This document shows, in pieces, positions 26,054 to 32,637 of a DNA stretch of 38,935 nt (positions are counted from its first letter, which is position 1; every line of letters starts with the position of its first letter). Under the pieces are notes generated by a model. The model saw only the letters and a program-made list of their open reading frames with translations. It was not told the origin of the DNA and ran no database searches. The stretch comes from an uncultured Oscillospiraceae bacterium. Lineage in GTDB: Bacteria > Bacillota > Clostridia > Oscillospirales > Oscillospiraceae. Location: the NCBI GenBank assembly GCA_944385765.1, contig CALWYL010000013.1, positions 1 through 38,935 on the forward strand. Direction: 5' to 3'. The position numbers and the translations under genes were made by a program.

Positions 26054-26668
26054 ATGGCACAGACTGCGCCCACCAAAGGCGCGCTCACGGCGGCCAAGCG
26101 CTCCCGCGCCCTGGCCGAGACCGGCTATGAGCTGATGGACCGCAAGCGCAACATCCTCATCCACGAGCTGATGGGGCTGATGGACCAGGCGGAGGAGCTG
26201 CAGTCCAGGATAGACGACACCTTCGCCGAGGCCTACTCCTCCATGCGCCTGGCCGAGATATCCATGGGCGGCCGCGCGGCCGACGGGGCGGTGGGCGTCC
26301 CGCTGGACGACAGCGTCGAGCTGCGCTACAAGAGCGTGATGGGCGTCGAGCTGCCCTACGTCAGGGCCGGGGGGCAGAGGACCGAGGGACCGCCCTATGG
26401 CCTGGCCTTCACCAGCTCCGATCTGGACGACGCCTATTTCAAGTTCCAGGAGGTCAAGGAGCTGATACGCGACCTGGCCGAGACCGAAAACTGCATATAC
26501 CGCCTGGCCTACGCCATAAAAAAGGCCCAGAAACGGGCCAACGCGCTGAAAAATATAGTGATCCCCGGCTTGAACGCCGACATCTCGCGGATAACGGACG
26601 CGCTCGAGGAAAAAGAGCGCGAGGAATTTGTCAGGCTGAAGGTAATTAAGAACAGGAATACGGGATGA
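26054..26668 (+). CDS. V-type ATPase subunit D
   Basis: 204 residues. Central rotor shaft: long N-terminal helix (TKGALTAAKRSRALAETGYELMDRKRNILIHELMGLMDQAEELQSRI) and matching C-terminal helix (RLAYAIKKAQKRANALKNIVIPGLNADISRITDALEEKEREEFVRLKVIK), the signature of family D. ATG 26054 follows AGGGGGCGG. Last subunit gene of the operon; the lipoprotein gene follows after 31 bases with no terminator between. Confidence 0.95.
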   Translation: MAQTAPTKGALTAAKRSRALAETGYELMDRKRNILIHELMGLMDQAEELQSRIDDTFAEAYSSMRLAEISMGGRAADGAVGVPLDDSVELRYKSVMGVELPYVRAGGQRTEGPPYGLAFTSSDLDDAYFKFQEVKELIRDLAETENCIYRLAYAIKKAQKRANALKNIVIPGLNADISRITDALEEKEREEFVRLKVIKNRNTG

Positions 26669-26699
26669 CCGCCGGTAAGGCGATTTGGGAGGTTAACAC

Positions 26700-27530
26700 A
26701 TGAAAAAGACCCCTGCACGCATTCTCGCCGTAGCCATTGCCATTCTGCTCGCCCTTTCGCTCTCCGCCTGCGGGGACAGCTTCGAGTCCGCCATGACGAG
26801 GGCGGTCTCGGAGATGCAGGACGTGGAGAGCCTGCACATGGACATGGTCATGGGCATTGACATGTCCCTCTCCGCAGATGGGCAGACCCTTGAGATGCCC
26901 ATATCCATGGACATGTCTATGGACACGATAAACGAGCCGCTGACGGCCCGTGCCACGATGAACATGAACGTCATGCAGCAGCCGGTGAGCGTGGAATACT
27001 ACGTCGAGCGCAGCGGCGAGGGCTACATGATGTACGCCAATATGGACGGCGGCGGATGGGAGGCCGCGGCGGTGGACGAGACCGAGCTCGGCCAGTTTTC
27101 CGCCGTGGAAGGCGTGGAGTTCTATCTCCAGTGCGCCTACGCCTTTGAAAAGGTGGGTGAGGAAGAGGTGCGCGGCGCGACGGCCTCGCGCTACGACGGC
27201 GAGATCCCGGCCGACATGCTCTCCGAGGCCATTGAACGCTCCGGGGCGTACGACATGTTTGAATCCCTCGGCGTCAGCGGGAAGAGCACGGACGGGCTCA
27301 CCTCTGGCATGGGTCTCTCGATATATCTCGACAACGAGACGGGTCTGCCCGTGCGCTACGTCATAGATATGACCGACCTGATGCGCGAGATGATGGATAC
27401 AACGCTCTCCGCCGTCGGCGCGGGAGACGCCATGAGCTGGGAGGTAGGCGAGGCGAGCGTGTCGGTCACGCTCTCCGACTTCAACGGCATAGACGCCATA
27501 GAGATACCGGATTATGCGCGCGGCGCGTGA
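26700..27530 (+). CDS. Met-rich lipoprotein, unknown function (LolA/LppX-like form)
   Basis: 276 residues. Signal peptide with lipobox LSAC and lipidated Cys24, so exported and membrane anchored. The mature part resembles the generic lipoprotein fold in which a beta half-barrel is wrapped by helices (compare DUF6612/LolA-like Firmicute lipoproteins), but I do not recognise a specific family. Residues 47–92 hold 11 methionines in an alternating pattern (HMDMVMGIDM, SMDMSMD, TMNMNVM), which could line a strand face or bind soft metal. ATG 26700 has TGGGAGG upstream. It is placed downstream of the ATPase operon and ahead of a good terminator, so may be co-transcribed. Use of ATG-rich DNA here differs from its neighbours. 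Confidence 0.8.
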   Translation: MKKTPARILAVAIAILLALSLSACGDSFESAMTRAVSEMQDVESLHMDMVMGIDMSLSADGQTLEMPISMDMSMDTINEPLTARATMNMNVMQQPVSVEYYVERSGEGYMMYANMDGGGWEAAAVDETELGQFSAVEGVEFYLQCAYAFEKVGEEEVRGATASRYDGEIPADMLSEAIERSGAYDMFESLGVSGKSTDGLTSGMGLSIYLDNETGLPVRYVIDMTDLMREMMDTTLSAVGAGDAMSWEVGEASVSVTLSDFNGIDAIEIPDYARGA

Positions 27531-27551
27531 GTTTTTCGTAAACATAAGCGG

Positions 27552-27574
27552 AAACGGGGCGTTACGCCCCGTTT
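27552..27574 (+). terminator. Terminator after the V-ATPase/lipoprotein operon
   Basis: Ten-base perfect stem AAACGGGGCG (27552–27561) with CGCCCCGTTT, three-base loop, ending in TTTTC. It lies 22 bases after the lipoprotein stop and directly upstream of the next ribosome site. Confidence 0.75.
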
Positions 27575-27596
27575 TCTGCAATAATGGAGGTTTTTG

Positions 27597-28535
27597 ATGG
27601 CACAGAAGAGAAACAGCCGGGCCGGCCGCAGGCGCGGCGGTATACTTGGGGTGCTGGCCTTCGCCGCACTGCTCGCCCTGGCGTATTTCGCCGAGCCCCT
27701 GGGGCTCTCTGAGCTGCTGGACGGCATACTCGGCGGCGGCAGGAGCGTCTCCGCCATAGCGGAGCTGCCGGAGGAGGGCCTGGCCGTCTCCTACATAGAT
27801 GTGGGGCAGGGCGACGCCACGCTGATAGTCTGCAACGGCGAGGCCATGCTGATAGACGCCGGCGTGCCGGAGGCCGGGCAGACCGTGGTGGACTACCTGG
27901 ACGCCTCCGGCGTGGACAGCCTGGTGTACGCCGTGGTCACCCACGCGCACGAGGACCACTGCGGCGGCATGGACGAGGTGGTGGAGGCCGTGGACATAGG
28001 CACCCTCTTCGCGCCCTACACGGAGTTCGACGCCTCCGGCGCCTTCACCTATTTCGAGGACGCGGCGGCGGAGCGGGGGCTCTACATCACCGTGCCCACC
28101 GTGGGCAGCGTGTACACCCTGGGCGGCGCTCAGGTGAGCTTCATCGGGCCGCTCTCCGACTGGGGCGACGACCTGAACGACTCCAGCCTGATAGTGCGCG
28201 TGGACTACGCCGACAGCGCCTTCCTCTTCCCCGGCGACGCCTCCGACGGCGCCCTGCTCGACTGCGCGGCCCTCGGCGGCTATGACCTCGACTGCGACGT
28301 GCTCAAGCTGGGCCACCACGGCAGCAGCACCTCCACCGACGGGGAGGTGCTCGACCTGACGACCCCCATACTGGCCGTGGCCTCCTGCGGGCTGGACAAC
28401 AGCTATGGCCACCCCCACGACGAGGTGGTGGAGCTGTTGCGCGGCCGGGGCATAGAGCTGCTGAGGACGGACCTGGACGGCACGGTGACCGTGTGGACGG
28501 ACGGGGCCGAGATAAGCGTGTACGACGCCGCTTGA
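27597..28535 (+). CDS. ComEC/Rec2-like metallo-beta-lactamase-fold protein, exported
   Basis: 312 residues. A basic N-terminus (KRNSRAGRRRGG) and a single hydrophobic segment (about 15–33) suggest a membrane anchor or signal, followed by the beta-lactamase domain with SYIDVGQGDATLI (66–78), metal motif HAHEDH at 116–121, PGDAS and KLGHHGSSTS. The VGQGD and LGHHGS signatures are those of the ComEC C-terminal/competence-like hydrolase family, some members of which are extracellular nucleases or phosphodiesterases; substrate unknown here. ATG 27597 was chosen over the TTG one codon earlier because GGAGG is then at seven bases. Confidence 0.88.
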   Translation: MAQKRNSRAGRRRGGILGVLAFAALLALAYFAEPLGLSELLDGILGGGRSVSAIAELPEEGLAVSYIDVGQGDATLIVCNGEAMLIDAGVPEAGQTVVDYLDASGVDSLVYAVVTHAHEDHCGGMDEVVEAVDIGTLFAPYTEFDASGAFTYFEDAAAERGLYITVPTVGSVYTLGGAQVSFIGPLSDWGDDLNDSSLIVRVDYADSAFLFPGDASDGALLDCAALGGYDLDCDVLKLGHHGSSTSTDGEVLDLTTPILAVASCGLDNSYGHPHDEVVELLRGRGIELLRTDLDGTVTVWTDGAEISVYDAA

Positions 28536-28555
28536 GGGGGGTCCGGGGCGACATC

Positions 28556-28597
28556 CTGAGGGGGTTCTTTTTGGCTTGTCAAAAAGAACCCCCTCAG
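28556..28597 (+). terminator. Left outer hairpin, possible 3' end of the ComEC-like gene
   Basis: CTGAGGGGGTTCTTTTT pairs perfectly with AAAAAGAACCCCCTCAG around an eight-base loop, 20 bases after the stop codon. The T-run lies within the stem rather than after it, so termination efficiency is doubtful. Its inner sequence resembles the right outer hairpin (TTCTTT ... AAAGAA). Confidence 0.5.
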
Positions 28598-28878
28598 ACT
28601 CCCAAGAGAAAATCGCCAGGCGGAGCCTGGAGGCAGGCAGAGAGACGCCGTAGTCGAATGGCTTTGCCCATCGCCGGCCGCGCGTTGGCGCTTACGCGCC
28701 GGCGCTAGCTTGCGGGAAGTTGAAGGGCTGCACCCGCGCGGAGCGCGCTCTGCCTCCGGACGCAGTCCGGCAGCGCCGGGCCGTAAGGCCCAACGCGCGG
28801 CCGGCGATGCGGGCTGTTATTCGACTACGGCGTATTTGCAGCCGCCATGTTACAACAAAAGCGCCTTTCTTTGGGGCT

Positions 28879-28926
28879 CCACCCCGTTTCTTTGGTCTTG
28901 CCCAAAGAAACGGGGTGGATTTTTTG
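28879..28926 (+). terminator. Strong intrinsic terminator, right end of the palindromic element
   Basis: CCACCCCGTTTCTTTGG (28879–28895) pairs with CCAAAGAAACGGGGTGG (28902–28918); A and six Ts follow. It points to a plus-strand transcript ending here although no plus-strand gene lies immediately upstream, which implies either read-through from the ComEC-like gene or a separate RNA. Confidence 0.75.
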
Positions 28927-29523
28927 TCACTTTATTCCCAGCAGCGCCATCAGCTCCCCCCAGAGCTCCACCAGGCGGAAGCGTATCTCCAGCTCGCCGC
29001 CGGGGTAGAGCAGCTCCCCCGTCTCGCCCAGGGCGGCCAGGGCGCTGTCGGCCTCCGCGGCCGAGGTGCAGAGCGGGGGGAACACCACGCACCACCAGTT
29101 GTGGCCCTCGCCCGCGCCGATGGTCACGCGCAGGGACTCGTAGATGCCGGCGGGCAGGGTGAAGCTCTCGTACTCCCGGGTGGGGTAGGCCTCGCGGCCC
29201 AGCTCCACGGCCACGGCGCGGCCCTCGGCGGCGCTCTCGGCGGCGGCTCGCACTCCGTCCAGGGAGGCGGCTATGGTTTCGCGGGCGGCGGAGGCGCTCG
29301 CCTCGCCCTCCAGCAGGGGCTCCAGGTAGGCGAGGACGCTGTCGCGCACGCGCAGCTTGAGCGCCTGCTCGTACTCGCCGTCCGAGTCCGCTATCACGTG
29401 CAGGCGTATCAGCGAGGTGCTGATGGCCTCACTGCGGCCCTGGGCCCAGGCGCCGGCACAGAGCGTGATGCTCAGCGCCAGCAGCAGCGATATCTCCCAT
29501 TTTTTCAGTTGGTCATGTCTCAT
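28927..29523 (-). CDS. spoIIR: Stage II sporulation protein R
   Basis: 198 residues. SpoIIR is made in the forespore, exported to the space between the two membranes and signals SpoIIGA to activate sigma-E in the mother cell. Seen: an N-terminal hydrophobic segment (about 11–27), the family blocks SLIRLHVIADSDGEYEQALKLRVRDSVL (about 37–64), YPTREYESFTLPAGIYESLRVTIGAGEGHNWWCVVFPPLC, and the C-terminal helical end. Length agrees with the family. ATG 29523 has GAGAGG at ten bases. It is the best evidence that the host belongs to a sporulating lineage. A sigma-F-like promoter lies just upstream. Confidence 0.95.
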   Translation of the reverse strand: MRHDQLKKWEISLLLALSITLCAGAWAQGRSEAISTSLIRLHVIADSDGEYEQALKLRVRDSVLAYLEPLLEGEASASAARETIAASLDGVRAAAESAAEGRAVAVELGREAYPTREYESFTLPAGIYESLRVTIGAGEGHNWWCVVFPPLCTSAAEADSALAALGETGELLYPGGELEIRFRLVELWGELMALLGIK

Positions 29524-29544
29524 AAGCTATGTACCTCTCGCAGC

Positions 29545-29574
29545 TATTATGGCCGCGGGAGGTACATGTTATTC
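29545..29574 (-). promoter_or_regulatory. Sigma-F-like promoter of spoIIR
   Basis: On the minus strand GAATA (29570–29574), 15 bases, then GGCCATAATA (29545–29554). The -10 box fits the forespore pattern GGNNANANTW at every fixed position; the -35 fits GYWTA at four of five. The -35 overlaps the stop of the preceding small gene. A nine-base inverted repeat ATGTACCTC/GAGGTACAT (29529–29537 and 29559–29567) flanks the -10 box. Confidence 0.65.
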
Positions 29575-29833
29575 AGCGTGTTCGGTTTTTTCTCGCCCGG
29601 CCTATGAGGTGGAACGCCAGGAGTATCAGCTCCGAGAGCAGCGCCGTGGGCAGGGCGGAGAGCCAGACGCCTTCAGCGCCGAAGAGCGCGAGCACGGCGG
29701 CGGAGCAGAGATAGAGGAAGGCGGTGGCCAGCAGCCAGAGGCACAGGGCGCGGAGATATCTCGTGCCCGCGCCTCCGCGGCGACCGGCTGCCCCGCCGTC
29801 AGCGGGCCCGCGCCCTTCTTTGATGCGGTCCAT
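29573..29833 (-). CDS. Small two-helix membrane protein, unknown
   Basis: 86 residues. Hydrophilic, Gly/Arg-rich start (MDRIKEGRGPADGGAAGRRGGAGTRY) followed by two membrane helices (about 27–51 and 56–78) and a basic end ARKNRTR. No family recognised. ATG 29833 has AAGGAGG at six bases, which supports translation. It lies 24 bases after the flavoprotein gene and 49 before spoIIR, on the same strand. Confidence 0.75.
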   Translation of the reverse strand: MDRIKEGRGPADGGAAGRRGGAGTRYLRALCLWLLATAFLYLCSAAVLALFGAEGVWLSALPTALLSELILLAFHLIGRARKNRTR

Positions 29834-29857
29834 GGTTTCCTCCTTGTTGGGGCGTAT

Positions 29858-30472
29858 TCAGCGGATGAAGTTGGTGACGGCGCCGCTCTCGCTCTCCGGG
29901 GGCTCCACGCCGCCGCGCCGGCCCAGCTCTATGCACTTGAGCAGCCAGGCCATGTTGCGGGCGAGGTTGCGCATGGTCTGCAACCCCTCCGCGTCCTGGG
30001 CGGACTGGCCGGGGGCCGCGCCGAAGGAGTCGTTCCAGTAGGTGGAGCTGACAACGGGCATCTGGGAGATGGTGAAGTACTTGTTGAGCACGTCGAAGCT
30101 GGCGACGGTGCCCGCCCGGCGGGCCACGGCCACGGCGGCGGCCGGCTTGTGGGCCAGCTCGCGCTTGTGGCTGTAGAACAGCCGGTCCAGGAAGGAGATG
30201 ACCGAGCCGTTGGGCGAGGCGTAGTACACGGGGCTGCCGACTATGAGCCCGTCGGCGGAGCGCATCTTCTCCGCGAAGGCGTTAACGCCGTCGTCTATCA
30301 CGCAGCGGCCGAGTTTGGAACATGCCCCGCAGGCCCGGCAGCCGGGGACGTCCAGGCCGATGTCTATGAGCTCCGTCTCCACGCCGCAGTCGTTGAGGGC
30401 GCGCGCGCACTCCTCGAGCGCGGCGCGGGTGTTGCCCTGGCGGGGGCTGCCGTTGAGCAATATCACTTTCAT
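29858..30472 (-). CDS. Iron-sulfur flavoprotein / flavodoxin-family NAD(P)H-FMN oxidoreductase
   Basis: 204 residues. FMN-binding flavodoxin-like fold with phosphate loop GSPRQGNT (8–15), the SPVYYASPNG loop and a compact cysteine motif C45-x2-C48-x2-C51-x5-C57, the arrangement used by the archaeal/clostridial iron–sulfur flavoproteins for a [4Fe-4S] cluster. A role as an electron carrier or reductase in oxidative-stress or redox balance is likely; the partner is unknown. ATG 30472 has AAGGAGG at eight bases. It is 57 bases downstream of the beta-lactamase-fold hydrolase and probably in its operon. Confidence 0.92.
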   Translation of the reverse strand: MKVILLNGSPRQGNTRAALEECARALNDCGVETELIDIGLDVPGCRACGACSKLGRCVIDDGVNAFAEKMRSADGLIVGSPVYYASPNGSVISFLDRLFYSHKRELAHKPAAAVAVARRAGTVASFDVLNKYFTISQMPVVSSTYWNDSFGAAPGQSAQDAEGLQTMRNLARNMAWLLKCIELGRRGGVEPPESESGAVTNFIR

Positions 30473-30529
30473 TTAAATTTCCTCCTTGAATGGCAGTATT
30501 TTAATCGGTCACATTATGTAGGCCGGCGC

Positions 30530-31513
30530 TCAGCCGATATAGTAGTGCCAGACGCGGCCGTCGAACTCGCGGCGCACGCGGCCGCGGCAGAGCAGGTACT
30601 CCAGGTGGGCGGCGGTCTCCCCCACGGCGAACCACTTCTGCGCCAGGGGGAAATCCGCCCAGGAGTTGGTCCTGCCGTGCACGCGCCAGGTCATCTTGCC
30701 GCTGAGGTCGTAGGGCGTGATGCCCGGGTTGGCCTCCAGGGCGTCTAGCATCTCGCGTATGCGCGCGCCGTGGTGTTCGATGATGGTGCCTATGCGCTCG
30801 GCCATGGTGCCCTTCACCCCGCGATGGGCGGGCAGCGGCAGCCGCACGTCGAAGATGCTGATGTCCATCAGGCTGTGTACATAGTGGCCCAGGGGGTCGT
30901 CGAAGCCGGGCCAGGTGGTGATGTTGGGGGTTATGTCGAAGAGGACGTGGTCCCCCAGGAACATTATCTTGTTCGCCCGGTCGTAGAGGCAGAGGTGGCC
31001 GGGGGTGTGGCCCGGGGTCGCTATCACCTCCAGGCGGTGGCCGCCGTAGTTGAGCACCTCGCCGTCGCCGACATGCGTGAACACGGCCGGCACATCCTGC
31101 TGGTACTTCACCGAGGGGTTCTCCCAGAAGGAGGCCAGCTCCTCCTCGGAGAAGCCGAACGTGCGGTATTCCTCCGTGCGGCCCAGGCCCTTGGTGAGGA
31201 TGTTAATCAGCATTTCGCCGTCCCGGCGGCTGATATACACTTTGGAGTTCTCGCCGGCCAGCTCCATGGCCAGGCCGGAGTGGTCGGCGTGCTGGTGGGT
31301 GAGGAAGATGTCCGTGTCACGCATGTCAATGCCCAGCTCGCCGAGCCCCCCGATGAGGGCCTCGCGGCAGGGCTGCATGCGGAAGCCCGTGTCTATGAGC
31401 AGGTTCCTCCCCCTGCCCTCCGAGCGTATCACGTAGGAGTTGAGGTTGCGCAGGGGGTTCCCCGGCAGGGGGACGGAGATGGTGAAGATATTGCCCTCGA
31501 TGTTCGCGGCCAC
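30530..31513 (-). CDS. Metallo-beta-lactamase-fold hydrolase with C-terminal winged-helix-like part
   Basis: 327 residues from GTG 31513. N-terminal hydrolase domain with HQHADH at 73–78, TPGHTPGHLCLYD and LGDHVLFDITPNI (metal ligands), PLPAHRG. The C-terminal 90 residues (IIEHHGARIREMLDALEANPGITPYDLSGKMTW...AHLEYLLCRGRVRRE) fit the small helical domain found in LACTB2-like/glyoxalase family proteins. The substrate is unknown. Start choice is uncertain: the frame opens at GTG 31564 but that lies upstream of the likely transcript start; GTG 31513 has AGGGG eleven bases before it. Confidence 0.88.
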   Translation of the reverse strand: MAANIEGNIFTISVPLPGNPLRNLNSYVIRSEGRGRNLLIDTGFRMQPCREALIGGLGELGIDMRDTDIFLTHQHADHSGLAMELAGENSKVYISRRDGEMLINILTKGLGRTEEYRTFGFSEEELASFWENPSVKYQQDVPAVFTHVGDGEVLNYGGHRLEVIATPGHTPGHLCLYDRANKIMFLGDHVLFDITPNITTWPGFDDPLGHYVHSLMDISIFDVRLPLPAHRGVKGTMAERIGTIIEHHGARIREMLDALEANPGITPYDLSGKMTWRVHGRTNSWADFPLAQKWFAVGETAAHLEYLLCRGRVRREFDGRVWHYYIG

Positions 31514-31554
31514 GGCTTTGAGCGCCCCTTTACAATAGAATAATATACGCGGAT

Positions 31555-31583
31555 ATTGTAACACAGGGCGCGGGCTTTTGCAC
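31555..31583 (-). promoter_or_regulatory. Extended -10 promoter of the beta-lactamase-fold/flavoprotein operon
   Basis: On the minus strand TGTTACAAT (31555–31563) is a good extended -10; a weak GTGCAA (31578–31583) lies at 17 bases. The start of transcription would be near 31548, which supports GTG 31513 rather than GTG 31564 as first codon. Confidence 0.55.
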
Positions 31584-31586
31584 GAA

Positions 31587-32012
31587 CTAAGTTTTAAAGG
31601 TGACCACGCCGGCTATCATGAGGGCGAGGCCCAGCAGCTTGCGCCAGCCGAAGGGCACCCTCTCGGCCCCCAGAAGGCCCAGGGCGTCTATCAGGGCGGC
31701 CACCAGCAGCTGGCTTATCAGTATGACGGAGATGGCCACCGTGGGCGAGAGGCTGCCGATGCCCAGCATCACGGTGACGGTTATCACCAGCCCCAGGGCC
31801 CCGCCGAGCATGTAGTACCAGGGCACGGAGCCCAGGGCGGAGAAGCTGCCCGTGCGGTAAAAGGCCAGGGCCGCCAGGGAGAGCAGCGCCGCGCTGCACT
31901 GCACAAGGCTGTTCGCCTCCATGGTGCCTATGCCCTCGCCCAGGCGCGTGTTCATCACGCCCTGCACGCTCATGGCCGCCCCGGCGATGGCGCTCCAGAT
32001 GAATCCCAGCAT
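31587..32012 (-). CDS. YdcZ-type (DMT superfamily) half-transporter
   Basis: 141 residues with five hydrophobic helices: beginning MLGFIWSAIAGAAMSVQGVMNTRLGEGIGTMEANSLVQCSAAL, then ALGSVPWYYMLGGALGLVITVTVMLGIGSLSPTVAISVILISQLLVAALIDALG and a closing helix LLGLALMIAGVVTF. This is the DMT_YdcZ (DUF606) half-size family; many work as dimers, substrate unknown. ATG 32012 has ATAGGAGG. Divergent from the amino-acid operon. Confidence 0.9.
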   Translation of the reverse strand: MLGFIWSAIAGAAMSVQGVMNTRLGEGIGTMEANSLVQCSAALLSLAALAFYRTGSFSALGSVPWYYMLGGALGLVITVTVMLGIGSLSPTVAISVILISQLLVAALIDALGLLGAERVPFGWRKLLGLALMIAGVVTFKT

Positions 32013-32087
32013 TATCTGTGCCTCCTATGGTGAATATTGATGAAAAGCGCGGCGGTTTTGCCGCGGGGGTTTATTGAATTAGCCCTC

Positions 32088-32116
32088 TTGTGCGCGGCGC
32101 GCGGATATGGTATAAC
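32088..32116 (+). promoter_or_regulatory. Promoter of the ACT–hom–lysC operon
   Basis: TTGTGC (32088–32093), 17 bases, TATAAC (32111–32116) with TGG just before it (extended -10). Transcription would begin near 32122, which rules out the in-frame ATG at 32037 and nearly rules out GTG 32121 as start codon of the next gene. Confidence 0.75.
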
Positions 32117-32177
32117 AAATGTGCGCATATTACGTACATTCGGCCGCCATACAAGGACTGGAAGGAGACGAGGACCT

Positions 32178-32621
32178 ACGGAAAAGCAGATACCGAAATA
32201 CTACCTCGTGGAGACCAGCGTCCTGCCCGAGGTCTTTATCAAAGTGACCGAGGTGAAGGAGCTGCTGGAGACCGGCGAGGCGCGTACGGTGGCGGAGGCC
32301 GCGGAGAGAGTGGGGCTCAGCCGCAGCGCGTTCTACAAATACAAGGACTCGGTGATGCCCTTCCGCGAGATGAAGCGGGGGAGCATCGTGACCTTCCAGG
32401 CGCTGCTGCGGGACAAAAAGGGGGTATTGAGCTCCCTGCTCGCTATTTTTGCCGATACGGGCGCGAATATTCTCACCATAAACCAGAGCATACCCACCAA
32501 CGGCACCGCCCCGGTGACCATATCGGCCACCACGGACAACATGCCGCTGGGCACGGACGAGCTGATAACCCGGGCCAGGGGGCTGGAGGGCGTGCTCAGG
32601 TTCGACGCCCTGGCCGGCTGA
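32178..32621 (+). CDS. ACT-domain protein, PheB/UPF0735 family, with a probable ACG start
   Basis: 147 residues if read from ACG 32178, the same length as Bacillus PheB. The N-terminal part (about 8–70) has a helix-turn-helix look, EARTVAEAAERVGLSRSAFYKYKDSVMPF; the ACT domain (about 71–147) is IVTFQALLRDKKGVLSSLLAIFADTGANILTINQSIPTNGTAPVTISATTDN. ACT domains bind amino acids; with hom and lysC downstream a feedback or regulatory role in the aspartate pathway is likely. No ATG/GTG/TTG fits: AAGGAG lies ten bases before ACG, where family members begin. GTG 32208 is a fallback lacking a ribosome site and seven to ten usual residues. Confidence 0.85.
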   Translation, partial: TEKQIPKYYLVETSVLPEVFIKVTEVKELLETGEARTVAEAAERVGLSRSAFYKYKDSVMPFREMKRGSIVTFQALLRDKKGVLSSLLAIFADTGANILTINQSIPTNGTAPVTISATTDNMPLGTDELITRARGLEGVLRFDALAG

Positions 32622-32637
32622 GAGAGGAGACGGGATA

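Larger units (their letters stand above)
28556..28926. repeat. Palindromic, multi-hairpin non-coding element
   Basis: This is the only gene-free stretch above 300 bases. Outer hairpins: 28556–28597 (17-base perfect stem, eight-base loop) and 28879–28918 (17-base stem) plus T-run to 28926. Inside lie two long inverted arms: 28645–28688 and 28790–28833, which share 15 bases (28645–28659 with 28819–28833) and 23 bases (28666–28688 with 28790–28814, one extra base) in inverse orientation. Between the arms are smaller hairpins. No open frame with a plausible ribosome site or known product was seen. It may be a mobile MITE-like unit, a repeated intergenic element or a structured RNA. Only one copy is in this window, so repetition is untested. 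Confidence 0.6.

Noticed and set aside
28720..29607. Plus-strand frames across the palindromic element and spoIIR
   Set aside because: Composition is shadow-like, they cross a strong terminator and no ribosome site precedes them.
32117..32177. Lysine riboswitch or T-box leader before the ACT–hom–lysC operon
   Set aside because: The leader is only about 60 bases, far too short for either element, and no T-box motif is present.
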